DNA of 64,000 bases, taken from NCBI RefSeq assembly GCF_025685415.1, contig NZ_JAGSYB010000001.1, positions 62,001-126,000 of the forward strand, written 5' to 3'. Shown in pieces: positions 44,843-53,415 of the stretch. The notes beneath the pieces are model-generated. The model had not been told where the DNA came from, made no database searches, and was given only the letters and a program-made list of their open reading frames with translations. Position 1 is the stretch's first letter, and each line of letters starts with the position of its first letter. The stretch comes from Terriglobus aquaticus (GTDB lineage Bacteria; Acidobacteriota; Terriglobia; Terriglobales; Acidobacteriaceae). The position numbers were made by a program, and so were the translations under genes.

Positions 44843-45280
44843 TTACCGCGCGCGCCAGGCCGGACGCCAGAGTACAAGATCAACTGCGTACCGGTCGTGG
44901 CTGAGGAACGCCAGCAACGCAGCGTACACCAGGGCATAGATGAGCTGCAGCCCAGCGCTCTCCCAATCCTGCCGCAGCGTGGAACCAAAGGTGAGTGCCA
45001 CCAGCATTGCTCCGCCGGCGAGCAGCGCTGGCAGACGGAAGAGGCCGACCAGGATGAGCAAGCCCACGGCAGCCTCGGCCCACGGCAGTGTCAATGCAAA
45101 GGCGCGCACCAGCACCGTGGGCAGGATCGTATTTTGAAAGCCGTGGACCAGTGTGGCGGCGAACACACCAGGCCCGGCGATGATGCGGCTGATGCCGTGA
45201 AACGCCATGTTGACGCCCAACATGACCCGCAGCAGGACGTAAGCCCAGGAGCGATTTCGCTGGTCCTCACTCACCGTCAC
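44843..45280 (-). CDS. DoxX-family membrane protein
   Basis: 145 residues from a GTG at 45280. This start is chosen because its GTGA overlaps the stop of the upstream DoxX-like gene, and the GTG-initiated protein begins just before the family region. Four transmembrane helices are visible: YVLLRVMLGVNMAFHGISRI, LPWAEAAVGLLILVGLFRL, LPALLAGGAMLVALTFGSTL and LIYALVYAALLAFLS. DoxX proteins are small quinol/thiosulfate- or redox-linked membrane proteins, mostly uncharacterised. It may form a heteromer with its neighbour. Confidence 0.75.
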   Translation of the reverse strand: MTVSEDQRNRSWAYVLLRVMLGVNMAFHGISRIIAGPGVFAATLVHGFQNTILPTVLVRAFALTLPWAEAAVGLLILVGLFRLPALLAGGAMLVALTFGSTLRQDWESAGLQLIYALVYAALLAFLSHDRYAVDLVLWRPAWRAR

Positions 45281-45735
45281 CGGGAGGCCTCCCCGGACCG
45301 GGAAGCATCGCCGCTCCGCAGAGCGCCGGTCGCCCACAGCGCCCATGCAATCAGCACCGGCTGGCCGAAGAGGCGAAGGAAGCGCTTGGTGTCGGTGTTC
45401 AGGCCGAAAGCATTGCGGTGGTATTGCCACTGGGCGATATTGCCGGGAAAGATCGCGACAAAGAACGCGGCCGCGGCCCAGCCCACGGGCACTCGCGTCT
45501 TCCTCGACTTCGCGAGAAGCAACGAGGCTGCCAGCAAGAGCTCCGCCGGGCCAGACAGCGCAACCACCTGGTCTTCAGTGAGTGGGATCCCCGGTGGTAC
45601 CTGTGCGTGAAACGGCTTGCGAAGAAAGGTAAGGTGACCTGTTCCGGTGAAGCCAAGGATGGCGCCCAGCAGCCGTTGCGCGCTCAGCGACCCTTCGGAC
45701 GAACGCGGTTCGAGTTGGATCGATGCATCGTTCAT
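45277..45735 (-). CDS. DoxX-like membrane protein
   Basis: 152 residues from the ATG at 45735. Segments AQRLLGAILGFTGTGHLTFLRKPFHAQVPPG and LSGPAELLLAASLLLAKSRK, VGWAAAAFFVAIFPGNIAQW resemble the DoxX-like subfamily with a conserved first-helix GTGHL and a PGN loop. It overlaps the next DoxX gene by four bases. Four helices are predicted by eye. The biochemical role is unknown. Confidence 0.72.
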   Translation of the reverse strand: MNDASIQLEPRSSEGSLSAQRLLGAILGFTGTGHLTFLRKPFHAQVPPGIPLTEDQVVALSGPAELLLAASLLLAKSRKTRVPVGWAAAAFFVAIFPGNIAQWQYHRNAFGLNTDTKRFLRLFGQPVLIAWALWATGALRSGDASRSGEASR

Positions 45736-45763
45736 GCGGAGATAGGATGTGCGCCGCTTCGCG

Positions 45764-46360
45764 CTAGTGGTGGCGGTAGAGCCACGCCAATTGCAGCAAC
45801 ATGCCCACGACCAGGGCATAGCCTCCGGCGGCCAGGTCGTCTACGACGATGCCGGTGCCCTCCGGCAGCTTTTCCAGGGCGCGCACCGGCGGTGGCTTCA
45901 GAATGTCGAAAATGCGAAAGAGCAGGAGGCCGAGCAAGGTAAGTGGCACGGTGGGCGCGCTGAAGACCAGCGCAAGCCACTGGCCGGCGACCTCGTCGAT
46001 GACGACGATCTGCGGGTCCTTGCGTCCGCTCTCCCGGGCCACGCGCGTGGCGGCGGGAATGCCTACAGCCGTTGCGGCAGCCGCCATCCCCAGGGTGACC
46101 AGCGGGATGGCAGGCGCAGGCATGCGCCTCATGACCAGGAACCAGACCAACGCAGCCGCCACGGAACCATACGTGCCCGGGCCGGGACGCCCCATGCCGC
46201 AGCCGAAGAACGTGCCGGCGATCCAGGCCCAGCGCGTGCGTTTCACGCCGGGCAGGTGGCCCGCGGCGAAGACAGCCTCGTTCACCAGGCGATCATGCGC
46301 GGCGTCCGGAATGCTGGCGGCCTCGCCGGGTCGGCTCCATCGTGAGATCAATCGGGGCAT
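45764..46360 (-). CDS. pgpA: Phosphatidylglycerophosphatase A
   Basis: 198 residues. Family motifs are clear: GCGMGRPGPGTYGSVAAALVW (first catalytic loop), RKDPQIVVIDEVAGQWLAL, LFRIFDILKPPPVRALEKL and EGTGIVVDDLAAGGYAL. It removes the phosphate from phosphatidylglycerophosphate to give phosphatidylglycerol in the inner membrane. An N-terminal tail of about 40 residues precedes the core. It is the third phospholipid-synthesis gene in this strand block, after plsY and gpsA. Confidence 0.94.
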   Translation of the reverse strand: MPRLISRWSRPGEAASIPDAAHDRLVNEAVFAAGHLPGVKRTRWAWIAGTFFGCGMGRPGPGTYGSVAAALVWFLVMRRMPAPAIPLVTLGMAAAATAVGIPAATRVARESGRKDPQIVVIDEVAGQWLALVFSAPTVPLTLLGLLLFRIFDILKPPPVRALEKLPEGTGIVVDDLAAGGYALVVGMLLQLAWLYRHH

Positions 46361-46409
46361 CTGCCGCTATGGGATGCGCCTCGAGCCGAACACGGTGTGA
46401 AAAAGTACG

Positions 46410-46634
46410 CTACGACTCGTCGTCGTTTCGCAAGCGGCCACTTTCAAGACCTTCGAGCAAGTCCGGGTCGAGGATCGGCGACGAGATGCGATAGTCGCCG
46501 CTGGCCCACTTGCCCAAATCCAGCAGGCGGCACCGGTCGCTGCAGAAGGGGAAGTCCTCTGACCCAACCGCCGCGGGCTTGCGGCAGGTCGGGCAGGGGA
46601 TCGTCTTCACCGGATTGGATGAGTTCGCTTCCAT
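46410..46634 (-). CDS. yacG: YacG-family zinc protein (DNA gyrase inhibitor type)
   Basis: 74 residues. The zinc ribbon is IPCPTCRKPAAVGSEDFPFCSDRCRLLDLGKW: CxxC, a spacer, then CxxxC, followed by the family's LDLGKWASGDYRI. E. coli YacG binds GyrB and inhibits gyrase. The C-terminal tail is acidic. It lies 15 bp after the downstream-strand neighbour and before pgpA, as part of a same-strand string. Confidence 0.9.
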   Translation of the reverse strand: MEANSSNPVKTIPCPTCRKPAAVGSEDFPFCSDRCRLLDLGKWASGDYRISSPILDPDLLEGLESGRLRNDDES

Positions 46635-46649
46635 GTGTTTCCTAAAGTG

Positions 46650-47087
46650 CTAGGCCTTCGCGGCGTTCGCAGCAGCAAGCTCCGCGGAGCGGGCGATCGC
46701 CTTCTTGCGGTTCTCCACGCGCTTCTGTGCGGACTCTGTCTTCGCGATCAGCTTCGCGGTCTGCGGCATGAAGTCCACGCCGGTCGCCTGCTTATATAGT
46801 TCGTAGAACTTCGTGTAGACGGCGATCACTTCCATGTTCGCGTCGAAGTACAGCTCGGCATCCAGCGCGCCGTGCAAGCACAGGGTCGATGCCATCTCCC
46901 AGTAGGTGACAGTCTGACGCCACCACGCGTTCTCCTGCGACCCCATACCGCGCTGCACGGCCAACAGGTCGGCTTCGCTCTTTGGGTTGAAGTCCATCAC
47001 GACGAATTTACGAGCGTCCCGCATTACAGGTTCGCGGCGCATCTCGTATAGCTTCAAAATCAGTTCCGCGTCGGCGGTCGTTGCCAT
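46650..47087 (-). CDS. Conserved hypothetical helical protein
   Basis: 145 residues from the ATG at 47087 (AGGA 6 nt upstream). The chain appears all-helical: ADAELILKLYEMRREPVMRDARKF, MGSQENAWWRQTVTYWEMASTL, then LYFDANMEVIAVYTKFYELYKQ. The C terminus is Lys/Ala-rich (KRVENRKKAIARSAELAAANAAKA). No signal peptide, membrane segment or known catalytic motif is visible. I do not recognise the family. It lies between rimO and yacG with small gaps and is likely co-transcribed. Confidence 0.7.
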   Translation of the reverse strand: MATTADAELILKLYEMRREPVMRDARKFVVMDFNPKSEADLLAVQRGMGSQENAWWRQTVTYWEMASTLCLHGALDAELYFDANMEVIAVYTKFYELYKQATGVDFMPQTAKLIAKTESAQKRVENRKKAIARSAELAAANAAKA

Positions 47088-47106
47088 GGGTGTTCCTACT
47101 CCACTC

Positions 47107-48834
47107 TTATTCGACGATGCGGGCGACCACATCGTAGTCATGCGCTTCGGTGATCTCCGCGCGGTAAAACGTGCCGGGGACCAGTTGCTCGTGGTCGCCG
47201 AAGTCGTTGATCAGAACGTGGCCGTCGATCTCGGGCGCCTGCTGCATGGTGCGCGCCTTCCACAGGAGCTCGGTCTCTTCCGACGGGCCTTCGACTAGAA
47301 TTTCAACGACACGACCCACCTGGGCAGCACGCGCCTTGGCGCTTATTTTGAGCTGCGTGCGCATCAGCCGGCGACGGCGTGCTTCGATGGTGCGCTTCGG
47401 AACCTTCTCGCCAAGATCGAACGCCGCCGCGCCCTCTTCATCGGAATAGCTGAAGACGCCGAGCCAATCGATCTTCGCGGCCTTGATGAAGTCCTCGAGC
47501 GCGGCGAACTCCTCGTCCGTCTCGCCGGGGAAGCCGACGATGAAGCTGGTGCGGATCGCAATATCCGGAACGATGCTGCGGGCCTTCTCGAGCATGCGCA
47601 GGAAGATGGCACCGGAGCCGCCGCGCTTCATGCGTTTCAGCGTCAGCGCGGAGGCGTGCTGCAGCGGCACGTCCAGGTACTTGGCAATGTTGTCGTGCGC
47701 CGCGATCGTCTCAAGCAGGCGAGTCGTGATCTTGTTCGGGTACGCGTAGAGGAACCGCAGCCAGTGAATGCGGCCGATGCCCGGCACTTCCAGCGTGGCC
47801 AGCGCCTCCAGCAGCATCGCCAGACCGTCCTTCATGCCCAGGTCTTCGCCGTAGCAGGTGGTGTCCTGGCCGATGAGCGTGATCTCGCGCACGCCCTGGC
47901 GCAGCAGGTTCTCGGCCTCGTTCACGATGGACGAGATGCGGCGTGAGCGGAACTTGCCGCGCAGTTGCGGGATGATGCAAAAGCCGCACGGATGATCGCA
48001 GCCTTCGGCGATCTTGATGTAAGCGGAGGCGCGCGGCGTGGTGAGGATGCGCGGCGTCTCGTCGCTGTACAGGTAGCTGGGCAGTGCTGCGGTGGCCCCA
48101 TCCCAGGCTTCGCGGCTGAACCGGCCGTTGCGCTCCCGCAGGTCGCCTTCCGGGCGCGAGGTCTGCTCAGGCACGTCCATCTGCGAATGCTTGCGGACGG
48201 CCGACGAGGCGCGGTCGATCAGCGACGACTCAGCGAGGGTAGCGGCGGAGAGATTGCCCTGCGAGGCTTCCACTTCGAGCGCAGCAGCACCGCCGAGTTC
48301 CAGATGAACATGGTCATGCACGGGCGCGTTCACCGCCGACTCGCCATGAGCAAGCTGTTGCGGAGTCGGGTTGCCGTTGACCGGCGTCTCCGAGGCAGGC
48401 GAGGCGTTCAGGATGTTGAATGGCGAAGGTGCAGCGCTGGCCGGCTGCATGCCGGCGGCGGCAAGAATCGCGTCCAGTTCGCCGGTACCGAGGACCGCAT
48501 CGACATCCGGAATGTTCTTCCGAATCTCGTCGCGGTAGCGCTCCACCAGGCAGCCGGCGACGATCAGCTTTTGCGCGCGTCCGCCATTGGCTTCCTTGTG
48601 GTTCGCCATCTCCAGGATGGTGTTGACGCTCTCCTGCTTGGCCGAATCGATAAACGAGCAGGTGTTGACGACGATGATGTCGGCGTCTTCCGCGCGCGGC
48701 GTGAGCTCCGCACCCGCATGGTGCAGCAGGCCCATCATCACTTCGCTGTCCACCAGGTTCTTGGGGCAGCCCAGGGAGACGAAGCCGATGCGCGGACGCG
48801 TCGTCGCACCCGGGGCGTCCACGGGCGGGTTCAT
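47107..48834 (-). CDS. rimO: Ribosomal protein S12 methylthiotransferase RimO with internal insertion
   Basis: 575 residues from the ATG at 48834. A GTG at 48918 is also open but has no ribosome site and would overlap the promoter region of ffs. The N-terminal MTTase domain holds the cluster cysteines C23 (SLGCPKNLVDSE), C59 (NTCSFID) and C95 (AGCLVERY). The radical SAM motif EGCDHPCGFC is at 277-286, and a TRAM-like domain ends the chain. RimO adds a methylthio group to Asp in S12. The region from about 129 to 253 is a low-complexity insertion absent from typical 430-450-residue RimO. Confidence 0.93.
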   Translation of the reverse strand: MNPPVDAPGATTRPRIGFVSLGCPKNLVDSEVMMGLLHHAGAELTPRAEDADIIVVNTCSFIDSAKQESVNTILEMANHKEANGGRAQKLIVAGCLVERYRDEIRKNIPDVDAVLGTGELDAILAAAGMQPASAAPSPFNILNASPASETPVNGNPTPQQLAHGESAVNAPVHDHVHLELGGAAALEVEASQGNLSAATLAESSLIDRASSAVRKHSQMDVPEQTSRPEGDLRERNGRFSREAWDGATAALPSYLYSDETPRILTTPRASAYIKIAEGCDHPCGFCIIPQLRGKFRSRRISSIVNEAENLLRQGVREITLIGQDTTCYGEDLGMKDGLAMLLEALATLEVPGIGRIHWLRFLYAYPNKITTRLLETIAAHDNIAKYLDVPLQHASALTLKRMKRGGSGAIFLRMLEKARSIVPDIAIRTSFIVGFPGETDEEFAALEDFIKAAKIDWLGVFSYSDEEGAAAFDLGEKVPKRTIEARRRRLMRTQLKISAKARAAQVGRVVEILVEGPSEETELLWKARTMQQAPEIDGHVLINDFGDHEQLVPGTFYRAEITEAHDYDVVARIVE

Positions 48835-48920
48835 CGGCTCTGCTGCCTGTTGTGGCGCGAGAATCTGGTCGGTCGGCACATCAACCAGTTTACCGCGAAA
48901 CCGATGGTAAACTGACACAC

Positions 48921-49017
48921 GAGCCGGGTCCCACGCGACTTACTCTCACGAACCCCGCCAGGCCCGGAAGGGAGCAACGGTAGTGAGCTCTTGAGTGCGC
49001 AGTGGGTCACCCGGTTC
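48921..49017 (+). ncRNA. ffs: Signal recognition particle RNA (4.5S-like, small bacterial type)
   Basis: The Ffh-binding region GGCCCGGAAGGGAGCA (48961-48976), with the GGAA tetraloop and the asymmetric AGCA side, matches the 4.5S RNA domain IV. The ends pair: GAGCCGGGT (48921-48929) with ACCCGGTTC (49009-49017), and CCAC with GTGG inside. The 97-nt length fits the small SRP RNA class. TTTTT follows immediately (terminator). TAAACT at 48908-48913 could be the -10 box. The 5' and 3' ends are set by pairing and may be off by a few bases. Confidence 0.9.
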
Positions 49018-49190
49018 TTTTTGCGTTTAGCCGCACGATTCTTCACGGGCCCGCAGCCACGTGTCACCCGCAAGGTACGTCCGGAAGGCGAGATGCTGAA
49101 CGCCTGACTCGCTGAGTTGCTCCTGTCGGCAGTATCCTCAACAGGTGTGTTCGTGTGCCAGGAAAGGCGCGCGCCGGAGAGGGAAGACAC

Positions 49191-50207
49191 TTGGACCTGC
49201 AGTTGAAGCCGCGCGTTGCGCGCCGCGCCAAGATCTCATCGGTTGGAACGTACGTTCCGCCCAAGGTGTTGACCAACGCCGACCTGGAAAGAATGGTCGA
49301 CACCAACAACAACTGGATCGTGGAGCGGACCGGCATCCGGGAGCGTCACATTGCGGACCCTGGCACACCCACCAGCGTGCTGGCCACCGCCGCGGCAAGG
49401 GAATGTCTCCAACGTCGTGGCGCGGACCCGAGCGAGATTGGCTGCATTGTCGTCGGCACCGTTACGCCCGACATGCTGTTTCCCGCCACAGCCTGCCTGG
49501 TGCAGAACAACCTCGGCGCACACAACACCTGGGGCTTCGATCTTTCAGCGGCCTGCTCGGCATTCACCTACTCGTTGCAGGTGGGCGCAAAGCTGGTGGA
49601 GTCCGGCGCGCATGACAAGGTGCTGGTCATTGGCGCCGACACGATGAGTTCCATCACCGACTACACGGACCGCTCCACCTGCATCCTCTTCGGCGACGGC
49701 GCGGGTTGTGTGCTGCTGGAACCCTGCGAAGACGGCGAGGTCGGCTTGGTCGACTTCTGGCACGAGATCGACGGCTCGGGCGGCGACTCACTGTGCATGC
49801 CGGCGGGCGGATCCCTGCACCCGACCTCAGTGCAGACCGTTGAGTCCAAAATGCATTACATCAAGCAGGACGGCTCCACGGTCTACAAGTTCGCGGTGCG
49901 CAAGATGCAGGAAGCGACCGAGCGCATGCTGGAGCGCAACGGCATCGGCGTCGGAGACGTGAAGCTGCTGGTGCCGCACCAGGCAAACCTCCGCATCATC
50001 GAGGCCACGGCAGAGCGGCTAGGCATGAAGCCCGAGCAGGTGCTGATCAACATCGATCGCTATGGCAACACGGTCGGCGCCACCATTCCGCTGGGCATGG
50101 GCACGGCCGTGGAAGAGGGCCGGCTGCAGAAGGGTGACCTGGTGCTGCTGGCCAGCGTAGGTGCGGGCTTTACGGTTGGCGCAACGCTGCTGCGCTGGGA
50201 GTTCTAG
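49191..50207 (+). CDS. fabH: Beta-ketoacyl-ACP synthase III
   Basis: 338 residues from a TTG at 49191, chosen because GGAGAGGG lies 8 nt upstream. A GTG at 49155 is the alternative. It condenses acetyl-CoA with malonyl-ACP to start fatty-acid synthesis. The catalytic triad is visible: Cys in [11 protein letters not shown], His in [14 protein letters not shown] and Asn in [28 protein letters not shown] and [13 protein letters not shown] are typical. No plsX, fabD or acpP is adjacent, so it is separate from the usual fab cluster. Confidence 0.95.
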   Translation: MDLQLKPRVARRAKISSVGTYVPPKVLTNADLERMVDTNNNWIVERTGIRERHIADPGTPTSVLATAAARECLQRRGADPSEIGCIVVGTVTPDMLFPATACLVQNNLGAHNTWGFDLSAACSAFTYSLQVGAKLVESGAHDKVLVIGADTMSSITDYTDRSTCILFGDGAGCVLLEPCEDGEVGLVDFWHEIDGSGGDSLCMPAGGSLHPTSVQTVESKMHYIKQDGSTVYKFAVRKMQEATERMLERNGIGVGDVKLLVPHQANLRIIEATAERLGMKPEQVLINIDRYGNTVGATIPLGMGTAVEEGRLQKGDLVLLASVGAGFTVGATLLRWEF

Positions 50208-50249
50208 CGCGAGCGGTTCACGCTTGTGGCAAAGCTGAGCAGAACTTCG

Positions 50250-50942
50250 TTAGGCGGGCGCGGCGCTAGCCGCTGTGCGGTTGCCGCGCGCCTGCCGCAG
50301 CTTGACTATTGCATACACGATCGCAAAGATCACCGATCCCCACACCACCACCAGCAGGATCCAACCGTACTGGTCGGCAAGCCGGCGGTACACGGGCAAG
50401 ATGGCGCGGCCGTAGTGAACGCCGAGCCATGCGAAAAAGGCGTGGCGCAGGAACCGACTAATGACGAAGCTGGGGTAGAACTTGCGACGCGGCATGCGCA
50501 GGGCGCCGGCCGCGATCAGGAACGGCATCAACGGCGCGGGCGGCGGCAGAATGGCCGGTACGGCGACGGACGAGATGGCGTGCTCCTCAGACCAGTGAGT
50601 CATGCGAGTGCGAAATCGCTTCGGCACCATGCGGTCCATCAGCGCCATGCCGCCGACCTTGCCCGTTTGATAGCTGGCGAAGCCTCCTACGGCGGAGCCC
50701 AGGGTCGCGATGACGGTGGCCAGCAGCCAGCCGTGTTCCTGCGCCGCAAACAGCGTGACCAGGATGTCGGACGAGCCCGGAATGGGCAGCGGTATGGGCG
50801 AACTATCGATGGCCGAAACCAGGAACAGCCCCAGCGGCCCCAGCCGCATAAAGTAGCCGAGCAGGCCATGTTTCTTGCCTGCGGCGGCGAAGAGTACGGA
50901 GAAGATGGGGGGCAGGGAACGCATGTATCCGTTCTGACGCAA
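50250..50942 (-). CDS. DedA/VTT-domain membrane protein
   Basis: 230 residues, four to five transmembrane segments. The VTT signature appears as SAIDSSPIPLPIPGSSDILVTL, LATVIATLGSAVGGFASYQTGKVGG and VPAILPPPAPLMPFLIAAGAL. DedA-family proteins support membrane homeostasis and probably lipid flipping, including undecaprenyl phosphate recycling. This member keeps the Pro-rich second half. It is convergent with fabH. The specific lipid is unknown. Confidence 0.83.
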   Translation of the reverse strand: MRQNGYMRSLPPIFSVLFAAAGKKHGLLGYFMRLGPLGLFLVSAIDSSPIPLPIPGSSDILVTLFAAQEHGWLLATVIATLGSAVGGFASYQTGKVGGMALMDRMVPKRFRTRMTHWSEEHAISSVAVPAILPPPAPLMPFLIAAGALRMPRRKFYPSFVISRFLRHAFFAWLGVHYGRAILPVYRRLADQYGWILLVVVWGSVIFAIVYAIVKLRQARGNRTAASAAPA

Positions 50943-50978
50943 AGGACGGCTACCGAGTCGCGCCGCGTCCCAGTATGG

Positions 50979-51848
50979 CTACCGCGAAAGCAAGGGAAGC
51001 GTGTATGCCGGTAAAACGCCGGTGCTGGCCGCTAGTGTGTAAAAGCGATGGATCGCGTCCAGGCAGGCGCTATTCAGGTCGTAGCGGATGTTCGCGGTGA
51101 GATAGGTGCGGATGGTTGCCGGCGGTACCGCGATGCGCTCCCCCCATTCGCGGACAAGATCGTCCACGTGCGCGAGGCCCGCATCGCGCGATGCCAGCAG
51201 GTCGTCCGCAAGTTGGGCCGCGCTGGTGGCTGCGGTGCGAAGCGCCTCTGTGCGTACAGCCCACACTGCCGCCACCCAGGGTAGGCCGGTGCAGTCGTGC
51301 CACCACGAAGCGACGTCGATCCATGTGCAATCGGCAAAGGCACCGTCGCGGTCGCGCGCTTCGACCGCCAACAGTGCGGGATCGCCGATCAGCAGCGCGG
51401 CATCATGCGTCGCCAACATGGCGGGCAAGTCGGCCGTCTCGGTCGCTACGGTGGGAGCGGCCTTGTGAAAGCTGCGCAGAAGGACCTGTACATAAGCGAC
51501 CGACGAGCGGGAAGCCGCGTCCGCAGCCAGCGTTTGGATCGTGCCCAGCGTAACGCCGGGACGCAGCACAAGCTGGATGGAGCGAACCTGCCGGAGCGAT
51601 GCGATGGTGCAGCCCGGGACCGCGGCCACGCCCGGCAGAAAGGGCATCGCTCCGATAGGAACCAGGCCCAAGTCGGCCTCGCCCGTGCTTAGCTGCTGCG
51701 CGCACAGGGCCGGTGAGGTGTAGCGCACGTCATAGCGCGCCGCCAACTGTTCGCGCGCGGGCGAGTGTTCAAAGTGATAGAGCAGCGGCGCTGGATTCAG
51801 GAAGTCGATGGCTGCGACACGGAGACGGGCTGGTTCCTGAAGCGGCAC
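50979..51848 (-). CDS. mqnA: Chorismate dehydratase MqnA
   Basis: 289 residues. The first enzyme of the futalosine route to menaquinone, converting chorismate to 3-enolpyruvyl-benzoate. Family features are LRVAAIDFLNPAPLLYHFE, LCAQQLSTGEADLGLVPIGAM, ALLIGDPALL and ASWWHDCTGLPWVAAVWAV. The type II periplasmic-binding fold has no signal peptide, as expected for a cytosolic enzyme. It implies menaquinone as a respiratory quinone made by the futalosine pathway. The other mqn genes are not in the window. It is divergent from dprA. Confidence 0.93.
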   Translation of the reverse strand: MPLQEPARLRVAAIDFLNPAPLLYHFEHSPAREQLAARYDVRYTSPALCAQQLSTGEADLGLVPIGAMPFLPGVAAVPGCTIASLRQVRSIQLVLRPGVTLGTIQTLAADAASRSSVAYVQVLLRSFHKAAPTVATETADLPAMLATHDAALLIGDPALLAVEARDRDGAFADCTWIDVASWWHDCTGLPWVAAVWAVRTEALRTAATSAAQLADDLLASRDAGLAHVDDLVREWGERIAVPPATIRTYLTANIRYDLNSACLDAIHRFYTLAASTGVLPAYTLPLLSR

Positions 51849-51958
51849 TCGCTATTGGATGTTCGCAGGGCCTACCCGGCTTCGGGGATGCACCGCTGCC
51901 GCGTTGCTGATGTATAAACGAGGCCACCCACAGCAAAGGCGCGAGGCGACATACAAGG

Positions 51959-53149
51959 ATGACGGTGTTGGCAGAGGTAAACGGCTCGCGCTCTGTAACG
52001 GAGCAGGATCGGCTGGCCTGGCTGGCCCTGGCGATGACGCCCGGCATGGGCGCAACCCGAACGCTGCGCGCCATGTCCCGGACAGAGACACCTGCCGATG
52101 TCCTCCGCATGCCGCTTACCGAGCTGGAAGCGCTGGGCATGCCTGCCAGCTCTGCGCAATTTGTGCATGATGGCAAGGCTCTGGCGGCGGCCGAGGCCGA
52201 GATGCAGCGCGTTGCGGAGCAGGGCGCCGGCATTCTGACGCATGACTGCGACGAATACCCGCAACGTCTGCGCGAGATCTACGATCCACCGCCGGTGCTC
52301 TGGTTTCGGGGCGAGACCGCTCTGCTCAGCTTGCCCGGAATCGCCGTCGTCGGCACACGCCACCCGTCCCCCTATGGTGCAGGCATGGCGCAGATGCTTT
52401 CGCGTGACCTGGCATCGCGCGGCATGGTGATCCTGAGCGGCATGGCACGCGGTATTGACACAGAGGCGCACAAGGGCGCGCTGGAGGCCAAGGGCAAGAC
52501 CGTCGCGGTGTGGGGCACCGGCATCGACGTGATCTATCCCAAGGAAAACAAACGCCTGGCAGAACAGATTCTGGCGAACGGCGGTTGCCTGCTCAGCGAG
52601 TTCCCGACCGGCACCTTTCCCGCGCCCCAGAACTTTCCGTTGCGGAACCGCGTCCTGAGCGGCATGAGTGTGGGCGTCCTGGTGGTTGAGGCGGCGGAGC
52701 ATAGCGGCACGCGCATCACGGCTCGTTGTGCCATGGAGCAGAACCGCGATGTGTATGCCGTGCCCGGGAACGTGACCAACAAGAACTCCTGGGGTCCCAA
52801 CACCCTCATCAAACAGGGCGCGAAGCTGACCGCCACCTGGGAAGACATCTGGGAAGATTTGCCGAGCCAGGTGCGTATCGACCTAGAGGACAGGCTCAGC
52901 GGCTCCGGGATGGGGGCTGCATCGCGAGGTGGTGGTGCCGCATCCTTATTTGCTGAGCAGGAGATGCCGCCGACCGAGCGGCTGGTCTACTCTCACCTGC
53001 GCGCCGACGAGGCGGTGCAGATGGACGAGCTCATCGAGCGACTGGAAGGCGAGCTGCCCTCGGCGGAAATATTCACAGCCTTGTTCGAACTGGAGCTGGC
53101 GGGCCGCATTCGCCAGATGCCGGGAAAGAAGTACGTCCGGACCTTTTAG
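51959..53149 (+). CDS. dprA: DNA-processing protein DprA
   Basis: 396 residues from the ATG at 51959. The in-frame GTG at 51965 has AAGGA 6 nt upstream and may be the real start. The N-terminal SAM-like region is followed by the Rossmann core: LWFRGETALLSLPGIAVVGTRHPSPYG, LSGMARGIDTEAHKGALEAKGKTVAVWGTGID and NRVLSGMSVGVLVVEAAEHSGTRITA. The C-terminal winged helix (MDELIERLEGELPSAEIFTAL) ends the chain. It loads RecA on incoming single-stranded DNA in transformation. It is followed by topA, a common pairing. Confidence 0.95.
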   Translation: MTVLAEVNGSRSVTEQDRLAWLALAMTPGMGATRTLRAMSRTETPADVLRMPLTELEALGMPASSAQFVHDGKALAAAEAEMQRVAEQGAGILTHDCDEYPQRLREIYDPPPVLWFRGETALLSLPGIAVVGTRHPSPYGAGMAQMLSRDLASRGMVILSGMARGIDTEAHKGALEAKGKTVAVWGTGIDVIYPKENKRLAEQILANGGCLLSEFPTGTFPAPQNFPLRNRVLSGMSVGVLVVEAAEHSGTRITARCAMEQNRDVYAVPGNVTNKNSWGPNTLIKQGAKLTATWEDIWEDLPSQVRIDLEDRLSGSGMGAASRGGGAASLFAEQEMPPTERLVYSHLRADEAVQMDELIERLEGELPSAEIFTALFELELAGRIRQMPGKKYVRTF

Positions 53150-53415
53150 CTAAGTAGTTGAAGAATGAGGCGCTAAGGGGATGTGCGGAACCGGGCAGGG
53201 TCGAACCGCCCGCTGAGCCACGAATCGTTTTGGCACCGGCGGGAGTCCAAGGGGCAAACGTGACGCGGCGATTCGTTCGTGTTAGCGTCTCAGCGAGACA
53301 GACGGACGTGACCTCTCGCGACGCCCATTTCCCCAGCCGGGGCGTGCGGAACAGGTTGCGAGGCAAGACCGGGGCCGTATGCCAGGCGGGTGGCGGCCAG
53401 GAACGGAAGTGAAGT
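53150..53415 (+). promoter_or_regulatory. Gap between dprA and topA
   Basis: This 266-bp stretch has no convincing gene. Two small hairpins are visible: GTCTC-AGC-GAGAC near 53288 and CCCC-AGC-CGGGG near 53331. They may belong to the topA leader. No clear promoter or terminator can be named. Confidence 0.3.

Noticed and set aside
53180-53260. A possible tRNA on the minus strand (GGTTCGACCC)
   Set aside because: The T-loop-like sequence has no matching 5-bp T stem and no acceptor or anticodon arms, so it is a chance match.
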